Shown: positions 1 through 10,740 of the stretch, in pieces
Numbering within the stretch: position 1 is the stretch's first letter
Layout: every line of letters begins with the position of its first letter
Made by a program: the position numbers and the translations under genes
NCBI GenBank assembly: GCA_015680685.1
Contig: MNCI01003377.1
Span: forward strand, 244,760 to 308,759
DNA: 64,000 bases
Reading direction: 5' to 3'
Source: Gnetum montanum
Lineage: Eukaryota > Streptophyta > Gnetopsida > Gnetales > Gnetaceae
Notes under the pieces: model-generated
The model's input: the letters and a program-made list of their open reading frames with translations, nothing else
Databases searched by the model: none
Told to the model about the DNA's origin: nothing

Positions 1-1
1 T

Positions 2-1309
2 AACAGACGATAGACACCCTGAAGGCTACCTTATCCCCAAGGTAACCCAAGGCAGTTCCACCAACTGTTAACGTACTATCCAAATGGAACTCCACCACAA
101 CCCATCAGATAACATCAGTAGTGGCAATACCCACAGTCATGGGGGATGCCACCATCAAGACAACAGTACCCTTACCGGTAGCTAGATGCATATGGTTATT
201 ACATGCAGCAGCCGATTTCTCCAAGTGACTCCATGGATCACACAACTCCCCACCGTCACTACCAAGTTCGGGAGTACTTTAGAAGGACTCCTTATCCTCC
301 GAGAGATGCTCCACATCCATACCATCCTCCTAATTCATCTGCCTCTCTTCCGTCGGTAGTTCCCATACCTCCTGCTCCAACAATGCAAGGGGAACTCTCC
401 ACTCAACCGTAGCAACGTAACGCAACGAGAGTCATAACCATTCAACCCGCTACTGGTTCTGACAACTATAAGAAAACAAGACCTTTCTTCAGAACCAAAA
501 GCCCAGACAAGCTCTCACAACCACAAGCGGTTGAGTCTAGGTATTCTCCTCTGACACATAAGGCTTCGGAGCTCCCTTCAGTCCAACAACAGAGCTTAAC
601 GCATACGGTTATGTTAACACATACCGTAACCGACTGGATCAGGGTAGGCCACCTTTCCAGGAAACTATCTAACCCTGGAAGTCCCTTAATCTACCTCCAA
701 GTCATCGGGAATGAACCACATAGGGCTCTTCTTGACTTAGGTTCTGGAGTTAACTTAATCTCACGAGAACTGTATCAAGCCTGGAACTTGCCCCAACTCA
801 AGAAGAGCAACATTCAACTAGAGCTGGAAGACCAGTCCATCACCATTCCTTTGGAATTGGTAGAGAACATAGTTACCACTGTGTATGGTTGGTCATACCC
901 AATCGATTTCCTGGTGATTGAAGTTAACAACAACAAAGGGAACTTCCCAATTATAATGGGAAGGGCATGGCTAAGCACAATAGATGCATGCCTAGGGATT
1001 CATTATCTTTCCTTGAAGATATCTAAGGTAAATATTTATGGAAAGATTGAGAAGAAGAAAGTTCCATGCATCACATACAATGATTCATTGGGTGATGACA
1101 TGGAGGAATGCTTGGCATCTCCTCCATGCAACAGGTGTGCCCTTGAAAATCTGAGACAAAGATGCATGTATGTAGCAACCACACAAGTAGTAGACACCCC
1201 GTGGTTGACAACTAGTCAAAAGAGCAAACCAACATACATGGAACAAATTGGGGGAACAACTCATGCCCACAATGAAGGCATAGATACATTGGAATATGAG
1301 TGTCACTAA
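2..1309 (+). pseudogene. gag C-terminal part fused to aspartic protease (Athila-L)
   Basis: One continuous reading frame (frame 2) from the window edge to the stop at 1309, broken by about six stops in the first 412 bases but by no frameshift. The first part is Pro/Tyr/Gln-rich (about 1-600), as in the gag-protease linker of plant gypsy elements. The protease follows: active-site region ALLDLGSGVNLIS near 731-770, and the flap/second-half motif FPIIMGRAWLST near 943-980. DLG in place of DTG/DSG is common in Athila-type proteases. The enzyme would cut the Gag-Pol polyprotein in the cytoplasmic particle. A Cys-containing tail follows, then a stop directly before the spacer, where RT should begin. 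The same protease lies at 45533-46077 on the other strand in Athila-1. Confidence 0.8.
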
Positions 1310-1440
1310 CTTCCACCCCTTAATCTAAGAACATCAATGGGGAGATGTTGGGCACTTCTAAGAAATTCAAATAGGTGCTCGTTATTTTAGATCTCTCCCT
1401 TTCCATTTAGTCATGCTAATCATTTGGGGGCCCTCAGTTC

Positions 1441-1680
1441 TTTTTAATTTTTATTTACACATTTTTATTTTCCACATTTTTGTTTTACACGTTTTTGTTT
1501 TACATGTTTTTGTTTTACACGTTTTTTTTCCACATTTTTGTTTTACACATTTTTGTTTTACACATTTTTTTACATGTTTTTGTCTTACATATTTTTTTAC
1601 AAATTTCTTTAACTTTTCTTGTTTTTGTTTTACAAATTTCTTTAAATTTTCTTGTTTTTATTTTTCAACATCGTTATAAT
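1441..1680 (+). repeat. T-rich degenerate tandem repeat, about 17-bp unit
   Basis: Repeated units of the form TTTTACACATTTTTG / TTTTACACGTTTTTG over about 240 bases, ending near AACATCG. Two overlapping open frames here are by-products of the repeat (Phe/Val/Leu/His-rich) and are not genes. Confidence 0.8.
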
Positions 1681-1690
1681 TTTTCATTTT

Positions 1691-1712
1691 GTGTGTGTGT
1701 GTGTGTGTGTGT
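1691..1712 (+). repeat. (GT)11 microsatellite
   Basis: Uninterrupted GT run inside the Athila-L spacer. Confidence 0.95.
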
Positions 1713-2303
1713 TCTCCACCTTGTAAGTTGTCACCCAATAAGTGTTCTTAATGATGGTATGAACTATTTTTCATATTGATTGCTAATTTTTGGTTTTTAC
1801 CTTTAAGTCATGATGTTGTTACTAAGCTATGGTTCTTTTGATATAGCAAGCAATGAGTTCACTTCATCCATTCATCCACCAGTTCTATGGTCTCTCTCGG
1901 TTTGGAAATGTACAATCCCTTTCATCATAAGAACTTTTAACGAATTAGTGATTGGGCATTTCTCAAACTAAGGAAGGACTCAAGTATTGAAAAGGGTGTG
2001 ACTTCAAGGAAACTTGATGCATTTGTGTTGGCCATTCTCTTGGATGCTTGGATGTTTTCTTCTTGAGTTTTCTTGCCGCTTCGACATTACCTCATTATTG
2101 GGAAGCTAAGCAAATAAAAATAACAAAGTCTTTGCATGGTGTGGTTCTCACGCATAAATATATATAACACAAAAAAAAATTGTAAGAATTCAAAGCACAC
2201 CCCTTAGATGAAATAACCATTTGGGCTACAAGCACTGGTTATGGAACTAAAATAAAAATGTTCCCTCTAACTAAGGCTCGTCTCACTCCCCATTCTCTCC
2301 TCC

Positions 2304-2558
2304 TTGTTTCGTTGGAATGGTGGTGACTCTTTGGTGGAGACATTCTTATTACTTCAAGGGGATGGATTGGCCGAATGCATTAATGCGAAGTCACTGGATG
2401 TGGTTTGTTTGAGGCCGGACTTGAAATGGGATCTACTGAGTCACATTAATCATGCAACACACAAGGGGCTGTACACCACCTTGTTCTTGGGATTCCATTC
2501 CATTCTTTTCTCTCCACCCTTCTCTCCATTGTTCACCTCATTGTCGGGTATATCATAA
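2304..2558 (+). other. short open frame in spacer, conserved in position in two relatives
   Basis: An 84-codon open frame in the Athila-L spacer. Its middle resembles the frame at 41142-41345 (minus, Athila-1) and more weakly 52367-52552 (minus, Athila-2): all share a short Asn-His...His run followed by a hydrophobic/Ser-rich stretch. It starts with a Met but no promoter or start context supports translation. It may be just homologous non-coding DNA that stayed open by chance; a codon-level comparison is needed to separate the two. Confidence 0.3.
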
Positions 2559-2890
2559 GTGTATATTTTGGTTGACGCATTATTTTCTTTTTGGTAAATT
2601 CTCACAGTTAAGGCTTTAACTCTTGTTTCAAATGACATTCCTAGAGCCTACGTACTCTTTGAATGTGGGTTTTTCAGGGCATTAAGGGCATGCGCCTGCT
2701 TTAGGGAGGACCCAATGACATTCCTATTTAGTACACCAGTTAAATTATTTTCCTTAACATTTTTGCAATCTAATTTATTTTGTTCATTTTCATCTTGACA
2801 TCCATTTCATCGACATTATAGTTGTCTCTTTTTCTTCATCTTTCTTATTCCTTTTCTTTTTCCATTCTCTCGCTACCAGAGGTTCGCGAT

Positions 2891-2904
2891 TAGTCATGGG
2901 GGTA
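2891..2904 (+). other. polypurine-tract-like motif, upstream copy
   Basis: TAGTCATGGGGGTA, identical in 13 of 14 bases to the tract directly before the 3' LTR at 3436-3449, but 545 bases upstream of it and not followed by an LTR start. A related copy, TAGTCATGGGGGAG, lies after the integrase of Athila-1 (42371-42384, minus). Confidence 0.55.
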
Positions 2905-3435
2905 TGGGGCCCAATTTTTTCAATTTTCTCCTAACCACCCCTACACCTTCGGTAGTCATCAATATTATATCTCCAAACCCGCAATCAGCCATACCACAAC
3001 TTAGCCAATGGACCTTTCACAGAAGCAAGGTATCAACTGCATTGAAATTCATTTACCCTTGCTAATATAAAGATTGTGTTGTGTGTGTAGATGGCAATCA
3101 TACAACAACGGATTGGATCTGGAGGGGACACCTGGAATGGAGCAGTGCTAAAGAAGCTATGCAAGGAGCAAGATCGATGGCACGCTTACGGATGGACAAA
3201 GAAAGGAGCAATCTTGGCGTTGGTAGCAGTAACACTTCTTTCTCTCTCTCTTTCTCAGCTACCAAATGAGGCCTAATGTCAATGTATTAAGGTGTTCACT
3301 CTTGTTGCAAGAACACCAGTTTTGTCATGTCTTATAATGATGATCCATTCACATGTCATCCCATTAGTTCCATTTGAGTCAATAATCCCATACCATCCCA
3401 ATATTTTGTAAGGAACTCGAGGATGAGTTTTTATT

Positions 3436-3449
3436 CAGTCATGGGGGTA
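3436..3449 (+). other. polypurine tract of Athila-L
   Basis: CAGTCATGGGGGTA directly before the LTR start TGATGGGATGCG. This is the expected place for plus-strand DNA priming. Confidence 0.75.
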
Positions 3450-3490
3450 TGATGGGATGCGATATCGCATGGGCCATGATATCGTGGCCA

Positions 3491-3538
3491 CCGCAATATC
3501 GCATCATCCCCTGTGATATCATGTATGCGATATTGCGG
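3491..3538 (+). repeat. perfect 14-bp inverted repeat in U3
   Basis: Left arm CCGCAATATCGCAT (3491-3504), right arm its exact reverse complement (3525-3538), 20-base loop. A nearby GCGATATCGC palindrome (3459-3468) extends the pattern. Confidence 0.9.
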
Positions 3539-3552
3539 TCCACTGCCAAGTC

Positions 3553-3560
3553 TATACATA
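3553..3560 (+). promoter_or_regulatory. TATA-like box of Athila-L LTR
   Basis: TATACATA followed by AGAGGTGG, at the place where Athila-R has TATAAATA plus AGAGGTGG (62123-62130). One or more changes weaken it here. Confidence 0.6.
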
Positions 3561-3730
3561 AGAGGTGGCTCTCCCTTTGTTTGTCATCTAGATCTAGACC
3601 CTTAGCGAAACTCTAGTAGTTTTACTTCTCCATAGAGAGAATATTTTCCATGTGCTTGCAGTAGGAGCTCCAAAGTGAATGGATCTTTATTCGAGCAAAT
3701 ATTGTACCTAAACACATGTTTGTGTACAGC

Positions 3731-3736
3731 AATAAA
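3731..3736 (+). promoter_or_regulatory. LTR polyadenylation signal AATAAA
   Basis: AATAAA about 175 bases downstream of the TATA box, conserved at 62297-62302 in Athila-R. Confidence 0.6.
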
Positions 3737-4272
3737 GACGAACTTCTTGGATAAACCTTGCAGTGCATGGAATAGGCTAAATAGGACTTTTATTTATTGT
3801 TTACCATTTAATTGCTTTATTAGTTATTAACTCTCTCTCAACCCTTCTCTCCTAGTTAAGTGCCTCAGTACGACCACTTCGAGCATGTGCATTACGCTTG
3901 GTGATCCTAGTAACAATTAGCGTTTGGTAACCAAGGTTGCATTGGTTCAGGGTTTGAACGGTAAGTGGGAACGGATGTTAACGCTAGGTTAATTAAGACT
4001 TAGTTAGTTAGTTAAAGTTACTCAATTAGTCTCTTTACCTTTCACCTTATCAGCATAGGAGATAAAACTGAAAAAAGCTATAAAAATCATATACCTCAAA
4101 CTTACTTAACCATACACTGTGACAACTACAAGTAAGTCTGGGAAGACAACGAATAATTAACCTTAATTGTTCCATGAGGCGTGTAGGCACTTAGTCTATG
4201 GAGTTTGATTGGATTGTGCGTGTTACCCTCGTATTCGTATGGTTTAGTATAGGGGTACCTCGCCACTCATCA

Positions 4273-6169
4273 ATATCCAACACTAAAACTCCTCAAGTTT
4301 GTTTGGTTCATTTATAGGATGAGCCTATTCATCTCTCAATTTTATTTGCATTACTTTTTAAAGGAACACTCTTCTCAACTTTGATAAATAAAATAGAGAG
4401 TATGATCCCTTAAATCATGTGGTTTCTTTCATAAATAAATCTTTGCTTATGAGGATCTTTCCTCATACCATGCTTTAAAGCTTCTCAAACTCCTTCTCAA
4501 GTAATATTTTGGCATGGTACCATTTATTTTCTCATATTTCTATCTTTAACTTAAAATATATTTTTACATAATTTGTTGAGAGATTCAAGTACAACTTGCC
4601 TAAAAAAACATCTTTTAATAAGATTCTCACAATCATATAGTCACCTACAAAACCTGTCAATAATTTTATTCAATGTTGGATAGCTACATCAACTAAACTA
4701 CAAGAAGTCCTAGAAGAGAAAATTCTCTTTAACATCTTCAAAGTAGTTATCAATGAATTTATCAAAGTTTTGATGATCTACTCTAGATCTAGAACTTTGA
4801 ATTATGTCTTTGAAACTATTAAAAAGTTGATGAAGTCATAATTCTGGTAAAAGATCTAGACTAAATAGCATTTAATAATAAAACAAATAGTTAGCTTTAA
4901 AGAAGAAGTCTCTACCACAAAATTAGGTCATATCTACTATTTTACCTTATCATGTTACCACCACTATTTTTTTAAAATCCTTAACTTTAGATAAATTGTA
5001 AATATTAAGCTCAATATAGCTAGTAATATGAAAATTACACAAATACTAACCATCAGTAAAGGAACACTCCAAAGCTTTATTCCAAGTATCATATGCTTTT
5101 AATCAAGTACTCTAGGCTCTTAGTCATGAATATGGATTGATGTTTCTAATTTAAAAATCCTTCTAAATAATCCAGAGATAGATTTCACTAAATTAATGAA
5201 CTCTTAATCCTTCTTGAGAAGTAGAAGGCAATCTAGAAGTTCCTAGGAGGTATGATGTCAAAACATTTTACTATTATCATCAAGCTCCTCAACATAACAT
5301 TAATAGTTATAATGTACTTAAGAATGACTTTAGGCTCTATAGTTTGATTTTATAGCATAGTTTTCAAATCAATTTTTTTTTTGTTTCCAAAGATCACTAT
5401 ATTAGTGATATTTCTATTTAGTTGGAGGACATTTGCTAGCCTTTTGAACTAGAGATATTAAAAAATGATATGTCATCCTCATTACTCTTATCGAACATAA
5501 CAGTCAAAACTTAAAAATATTTTAGAATATCCTTTGCACCTATAATTTCATCTCTACTTTCCATCTAGAATAGAAGCCTAAGTTTAAACATCATTTTATA
5601 TTCAAGGTACCTCACCAAACCCTTCAACAAACTTATTTTTCTCCTACATCTTCCCAACAATGGAATAACATTGCCAATGTACCCTTAATTCTAACTTATC
5701 CTTCATCATTTACTCCTATAGTGTAGGCGCCTTGTTTTTCTTCTTTTATTCTACTTGGTTCTCCATCAACCTCTGTTCCAACAACATCCACTTCCTAATC
5801 TATGCTAATGTAATCCTCATCTATCCATACAACTTATTCTATTCCCATCAATATGAATGCATCATCTTCTTCTCTCCTTCAAATGCCTAAATTCTAGATC
5901 TTGACAAGGAGTCAATAGGACTCTTCATCATAAGAAAATATAGAAGGAAAAGTTATGATTGATCAATCAAAGCAAGCTCAAACACCTAAGCAATCCAATA
6001 AAAAGAATCCTACTCAGTGTAAGCCTAGTCCTAATTAAGCTCACTCTTTATTAGCTTTTACAATACCATTAAACTACTTAGTAGCTTACCTATGATCCTT
6101 TTGTGTATATCTTTTATAATATTCTATCACTTATTGTATAAATTTATTTACAACTATTCTATTTCCAAT
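4273..6169. other. AT-rich unclassified stretch, probable copia-like remnant interior
   Basis: No convincing coding match on either strand. It lies downstream (minus strand) of the copia-type gag start at 6606, so it is probably the decayed interior of that element. No matching 3' LTR was found before 4273. Confidence 0.3.
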
Positions 6170-6606
6170 CCAAAGCTTCTAAGAACATTCATAATTTTCT
6201 TTACTTAAAGTAGTGATTTCTCCTTAAGTCATTCTTATGTTTTCAAACTCATTTAATAAATTTTGAACCTTTAATTGCCTCATAACATTTGATTCCTTAA
6301 AAATATTTTGAAAAATTTCTCATATTTCTTTTGTTGTAGGATAGTGTGCTATTTTTACATAGTCTTCTAAGCTCATAAATAGATATATTGCATTTATGAC
6401 TTTGACATTATCTTTCTCCTTGACCTTTTCTTCTTGAAAATATTTTATAGGATCCTTTAAGTAGGTTACATCATTTTTTTTCTTTGTACCAAAATGACTA
6501 TATTCCATTATTAAATAGATTTAATGTGAATTTGTATCTATATCTTCTAGAAAGAAAAATCTATTCTATCAAAAGATGAAATGATCAAATTCATTATTTG
6601 AGCCAT
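6170..6606 (-). pseudogene. N-terminal gag fragment of a copia-like element
   Basis: Minus-strand frame starting at the ATG at 6604-6606, with stops before the clearest open part (6320-6508). The open part contains INAIYLFMSLEDYVKIAH and TTKEIYEKF, which fit the copia Gag (UBN2-type) pattern of a hydrophobic helix with S-x-E-x-x, then TAKEIW. Further on, a weakly matching EFENIRMT segment fits the next conserved helix of the same family. Gag would form the cytoplasmic particle. The PBS 40-60 bases upstream supports the call. Zinc knuckle and pol were not found. Confidence 0.55.
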
Positions 6607-6649
6607 CCTTTGAAGTTCACTTCTAACTTGGTAAGTCATGTGAAGAACT

Positions 6650-6663
6650 TACTTTGATATCAA
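6650..6663 (-). other. primer-binding site, tRNA-iMet type (degenerate)
   Basis: Minus strand reads TTGATATCAAAGTAAG, close to the iMet-type TTGGTATCAGAGC. It abuts a TGTTAAG...-type LTR edge at 6665 on the plus strand. Confidence 0.55.
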
Positions 6664-6664
6664 T

Positions 6665-6918
6665 TGTTAAGAAATGTTAAAAATAAAAATAAAGATGAAT
6701 AAATTTTAGTGGTTAATTTTTAAAACTATTTTTTAAATCTTATATCTTAACTAATTATGAAATATCATAATAATAATTTAATTTTTCTTAGTTAATAAAC
6801 TTTGTGAGTTTATCTTAATTAATCTCTTTACATGTACTCATTTACTTCCCTTTATTCTTCTTATTATTAGTGAAAAAAGAAAAAAAGGGATAAGGGATAG
6901 AGAAAAATTTTGTTAACA
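6665..6918 (-). repeat. possible 5' LTR of the copia-like remnant (254 bp)
   Basis: Plus-strand text starts TGTTAAGAAATG and ends TTTGTTAACA, giving TG...CA ends next to the PBS. The outer boundary is a guess because no second LTR is present to compare. Confidence 0.35.
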
Positions 6919-8579
6919 AGGTTTTTACTTGGTAATCCTTAGTCAAGAGAGTGTCTAATTTGCTTCTCTTTTTTATTTAAAAAATCTAGCTTTAATAGCT
7001 CATTAAAAACTAAATAATAAAAATTCTTGCAAGACTATGAATAAATTAAGCCCAATAATAACTCTTAATCGACTTCACAAAGTAACTTTAAATCTTTTAA
7101 AATCTTTACAATATTATTTTTTGTAATATCACAAATTGACCATGTGTTGTGGCAAGGACTACAAAGTAGACCATGATTCATGGCAAGATCATAATATCCA
7201 AAAATAAACAAAATTAATTCTTTTCTATGATACTACATGTTTTATGAGTAATGACGAGTTCATAGTGATCATTGAAAATTTTTTAAAAATTGGAAACAAA
7301 ACCTCAATTATCTCTATGCAAATCAAAATTGGTTCTTGAGTCATGGTTTGGGCTCTAATTAGACCACAAGTCATGTTGAGGCTATTGTAAGCTTACAATG
7401 CAAAAATAAAAAGCAATTAATTCAAGTGTCTCATGTTTCTAAGAGAAGGATATGATGATGATGAATTAATTCAAAACATTAATCTAAAGATCAATCAAGC
7501 TTGAAGTTTTTGAGTCTTAAGAAAAATCAATGTTTTAAAGGAAAATCTATGGCCCATTTCAACATGAATACATAGATTTAAAGGATTTCAAATGAAACAA
7601 GGGTTCTATATCTTAAAATTAACTAAATCTAATTTTCTTTGTCTAGAACTAACATAAACTAAGATCAATGCCTCAAATGTGTAAATGATAATTGATTAAG
7701 GGATAATTTGAGATTGCCTCTAATTCCTTGATATTAAGTTCAATTTCATAATGTAAAAGCTTACATCTATGCAAAAATTAATGGTTCTTGCAACATTTAA
7801 ATCATAGATTCTTGATTCTTACTTCATATTTCAAACATTAACCTTGAGAGTCAATTATGTAAGAGTTGAGACATTAGTGTAGAACATTAAGAGATTGTAA
7901 AATATTTTGAAATTGAATGTGAAAATGAATTTTTATTATGACCATATAAGATCCTATTAGGTCTATTAAATTGAAAAATGTACATAGCATAATATTGAAA
8001 AATTTTATTAATAAAACAATCTAAGGTATGGGATAGAAGTTTAAATAATTAAACTAAATTATGAACTTTGATATTCCACTTATATTTTATAGCATTTATT
8101 CTATAGCATTTTAGGAAAATATTCTCTTCATACTCAATCTTGTAAGCAAAGATAATAAGTGTGCTCCTCTTGTATCATTCATAGTCATTTCCCTATTTCC
8201 ACTCTAAAATGGTTAGATTCCATTCTAGGAAATAATTATATTTTGTAGATAAATTACCTCCTATGTGGTTTAACGAATAATTGTTATTTTCTATTATATG
8301 TCTCCAAAGTTTTTTCATCACTTGTTTTTTAATAACTTTTTATAATTACTTAGAATAAAAATTAAAAATATTTTCCTAAATGTTCTATCTTTATATTTAG
8401 GCTTTACCTTGTTTAAATCATTCTTTATCTTTAGTTTCTAAGAGGACTTCAATGTTGAAAGAATTTTTCAAGCAATGAAAAAGTTGGTAAATTATCCCTA
8501 ACTTCAAAAAAAAGAGGCTAAGTTTGATCATGGTAAGAAAAGTTTTCACATTGTGAAGTTCATAGTTTATGTACATAAG
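6919..8579. other. AT-rich stretch without recognisable features
   Basis: No open frame of note and no match to the other elements in the window. Its only clear structure is a two-copy tandem duplication at 8561-8618. Confidence 0.4.
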
Positions 8580-8618
8580 CAAAAAATTACATAGTTTATG
8601 TACATAAGCAACAAATTA
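8561..8618 (+). repeat. 29-bp tandem duplication
   Basis: Two adjacent 29-base units starting CATAGTTTATGTACATAAGC, differing at one base. Confidence 0.9.
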
Positions 8619-9800
8619 ACAAAGAGCCTCTATATCTAATGGCATTAATTTGACCCTCAATAATATAATATCATATAGTATTTGATATTTGACTTTGAAT
8701 TCCTCCAACAAAAATCATTTTTAGATTTCTTCAATTTTCTTTGACCACTTATTTCCTAAGGTAGGGCCTTAAAAAACAAATTCATATGAAATAATTGGCT
8801 AGACCATAGTGAAAAAAAATGTGTGTTCTAACATCCTATGATAAGATTGATTTCGTTTTACATATAGTTTGGAGTGAATACAAAGTTTTCTATCCTTCCT
8901 TTATCCTTTAAGAAATGCATTAATTCTATATGTAATTTTAAAAACATTGTAAATCCAAATATTTATAGGAAATAATAATCTTAATATTTTTGCCTCCCAA
9001 GTGGAATGTAAAATCAATATTTCTACTATTACAAATAATTACTTTAGTTCTAGATATTAATGTTCATTCTCATAGATTAAAAAAATGATACAACAATTAC
9101 TAAAGCATACTTTGAAACTCTTTTGTTGACCTAGAAATTAAGGTCACATCATCAACATAAAGTAAGAGATTTAGTATAGTATTACCCAAAGTAATAGATT
9201 AACTAAATAGTCCATCCATGTCTAACTTATCATTGAAAATTCCAAAAAGTGTAGGGAAAATAGAGCAACCTTATTTAATACCCACAAAATTATGAAATTA
9301 GCACTCTCAAGAGTATTACTATCATTAATTTATATATATACCTCTATGTACAAAAGCTAAATTATAAAAATAGAGGTATAGATGTTTCAATATACATTAG
9401 TCTTTGCTAGAGGTTTTCTTTATTAAATAAGTTACATGCTTTTGAAAAATCTATAAAACAAATCATAGTGGTCTTTCTTTTCCATTTCACATTATCAATG
9501 TAGTATTTTAAAGTAAGAAGATGATATATTGTTGAGTGATTCTAGTGAAAACCTACTTGTGACTTTGCTCTATGGTTGTTTTCTTCAACCCAACTACTAA
9601 ACCTACCCTAAAATAACTTCCAACAGCTTTTCAAAGTATTATTTATAATTATATTAGACTTATTTAAATATAATCTATTTCCTTTTTAAAAAAAAACATC
9701 ATCACTCTATTAACACTCTATGTCCTCACTAATCCTAGTTTAAACGCTTCTTTCAACTACTTCCAAAATAATAGTTCCTCCTCATCCATCATTCCCTAGT
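8580..9800 (-). pseudogene. LINE (non-LTR retrotransposon) reverse transcriptase, decayed
   Basis: Read on the minus strand in switching frames. In order: HSTI-HLLTLKYY near 9560 (matches the GFR-x-HSTxDHLxTL motif of this LINE group), CFIDFSKACNLF near 9480 (F-D-x-x-KAFD block, catalytic Asp present), GCSIFPTLFGIF near 9240 (the QGCPLSPTLFG block), LLYVDDVTLIS at 9140-9165 with the catalytic YVDD codons at 9148-9159, then the C-terminal part with QPIISYE, KIEEIQKQF and LLRVKLMPLDIEAL (8580-8830; matches QPVLLYGxEVW, KIEKIQKxF, LLExGxxPIExxA). The enzyme would reverse transcribe its own RNA at a nicked target. No endonuclease domain is visible; it would lie upstream, where Athila-2 begins at 9855. 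Many stops; dead copy. Confidence 0.75.
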
Positions 9801-9854
9801 ATAAAACATAATAATAGAAATCATATTTTCATAAACTCCTCTTTATCTGCTTAT

Positions 9855-10726
9855 TGATTGGTTGGGCATTCTAATACTCAACCATACAAGTCCTGAGTGT
9901 TCACATGTGACCTAATTGTAATATGTGGATGGATAATGTAAATTTACTAGTAGTTAATGTTTTGTTCATGATCATTGTCTTCTCACATAGAGTTAGTGAG
10001 GTGCAAGTTGTATGGTTTAACTCTTAGTGAGGTATATGATATGTTGATTTTGTTTGGCTCAAGTTAAAAATAAGTGTAAACATGATGAAAATGTGGAGAG
10101 AAAATCTAAGTCTAAGTGTAATAAGAGTAGAAAACTATTCTAGAATATGGTAATAAGTATCCCTTCTTGGCTTGCTATACATGTCATGGGCTAATGTAAC
10201 CATTACTGGGATTACCAAGTAACTTTACTACTAAACAAATTAAGCAAAGTTATCACTAGACTACCAAACCATTACACTTTATACTCAAAACTAGTCATAC
10301 TTATTCTACCTTAATAATTGACATGAGAAAAATAAAGTACTTGAAAAATGTAAAATACTTAATAATAGTAAACATTCTAAAAAGTAAAGTAAAATTAAAC
10401 TAAGTGATATACTACAATGGCGAGAAACGATCTCAATCTTTATTACCAATCATAAATTATGCCCAAGAAAAATCCAATTGAATAAATACTCTATACAACT
10501 ATTAGTAACCACACTATGGGCATTCACTTGAATTCTAAGTGTAGGTTATGAAAATAAACTACAAGAATCTACCTAAGTGTTAGTGAAAGTTGTTCATTTT
10601 GACACAATGGTGGATTGGTATTTATGGGCATGACCATGGCAAACTACATTGCATCTACAATGACATATGTAGAGCTATGATATTGTAGATATGATATTAT
10701 AGTAGATTGATACAAAGGTTTTATCA
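9855..10726 (-). repeat. 3' LTR of Athila-2 (872 bp)
   Basis: Plus-strand text starts TGATTGGTTGGGCATTC and contains ACTCAACCATAC, matching the reverse complement of the LTR end at 62800-62870. The inner part aligns with 36780-37160 of Athila-1 (ACTGGGATTACCAAGT). It ends at TTATCA before a polypurine tract. The TATA-type sequence, reverse complement of GTATTTATG, lies near 10619-10627. Flank before the outer end is CTTAT. Confidence 0.75.
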
Positions 10727-10740
10727 TATGCCCATGACTA
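10727..10740 (-). other. polypurine tract of Athila-2 (degenerate)
   Basis: Minus strand reads TAGTCATGGGCATA, against CAGTCATGGGGGTA in Athila-L, directly inside the 3' LTR edge. Confidence 0.6.

Larger units (their letters stand above)
1310..3435 (+). other. Athila-family spacer between the coding region and the 3' LTR
   Basis: Non-coding spacer that matches, inverted, the stretch 40800-42384 of Athila-1 and parts of 51430-53540 of Athila-2. Anchors include AAAGGGTGTGACTTCAA near 1994, AAAGCACACCCCTT near 2191 and TTCCCTCTAACTAAGG near 2260. It holds a T-rich tandem array (1441-1680, units like TTTTACACATTTTTG, about 17 bp), a (GT)11 microsatellite and a short open frame at 2304-2558. In Athila-1 the equivalent stretch follows integrase; here it follows protease directly. 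Confidence 0.7.
1..4272 (+). mobile_element. Athila-L: right part of an Athila-like LTR retrotransposon
   Basis: Plus-strand Ty3/gypsy element whose left end lies outside the window. Order seen: gag tail and protease (2-1309), post-integrase-type spacer (1347-3435), polypurine tract (3436-3449), 3' LTR (3450-4272). It is assigned to the same family as the elements at 36438-49594 and 62058-64000 because protease, spacer and LTR all align with them. RT, RNase H and integrase are missing between protease and spacer, so this copy is either internally deleted or a non-autonomous derivative. The base after the LTR starts ATATC, a candidate target-site duplication that cannot be checked without the missing left end. 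Confidence 0.82.
3450..4272 (+). repeat. 3' LTR of Athila-L (823 bp)
   Basis: Starts TGATGGGATGCGAT and ends CCACTCATCA. It aligns along most of its length with the LTR at 62058-62870: shared TATAAGAGGTGG-type promoter region, AATAAAG signal, and the stretch ATAAACCTTGCAGTGCATGG near 3754. The reverse complement of its end also matches the inner ends of the minus-strand LTRs at 9855, 36438 and 48666. U3 is short, about 100 bases, and made of palindromes. Confidence 0.88.

Noticed and set aside
1413-1779. Phe-rich open frames that look like membrane proteins
   Set aside because: They translate a T-rich tandem repeat.
1347-4272. A 2.9-kb LTR for Athila-L beginning TGTTGGGCAC after a purine run
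   Set aside because: Comparison with Athila-R and Athila-1 sets the LTR start at 3450, directly after CATGGGGGTA. The 1347 site corresponds to the internal PPT-like motif.
4273-4277. ATATC as a target duplication of Athila-L
   Set aside because: The other copy would lie outside the window, so it cannot be verified.
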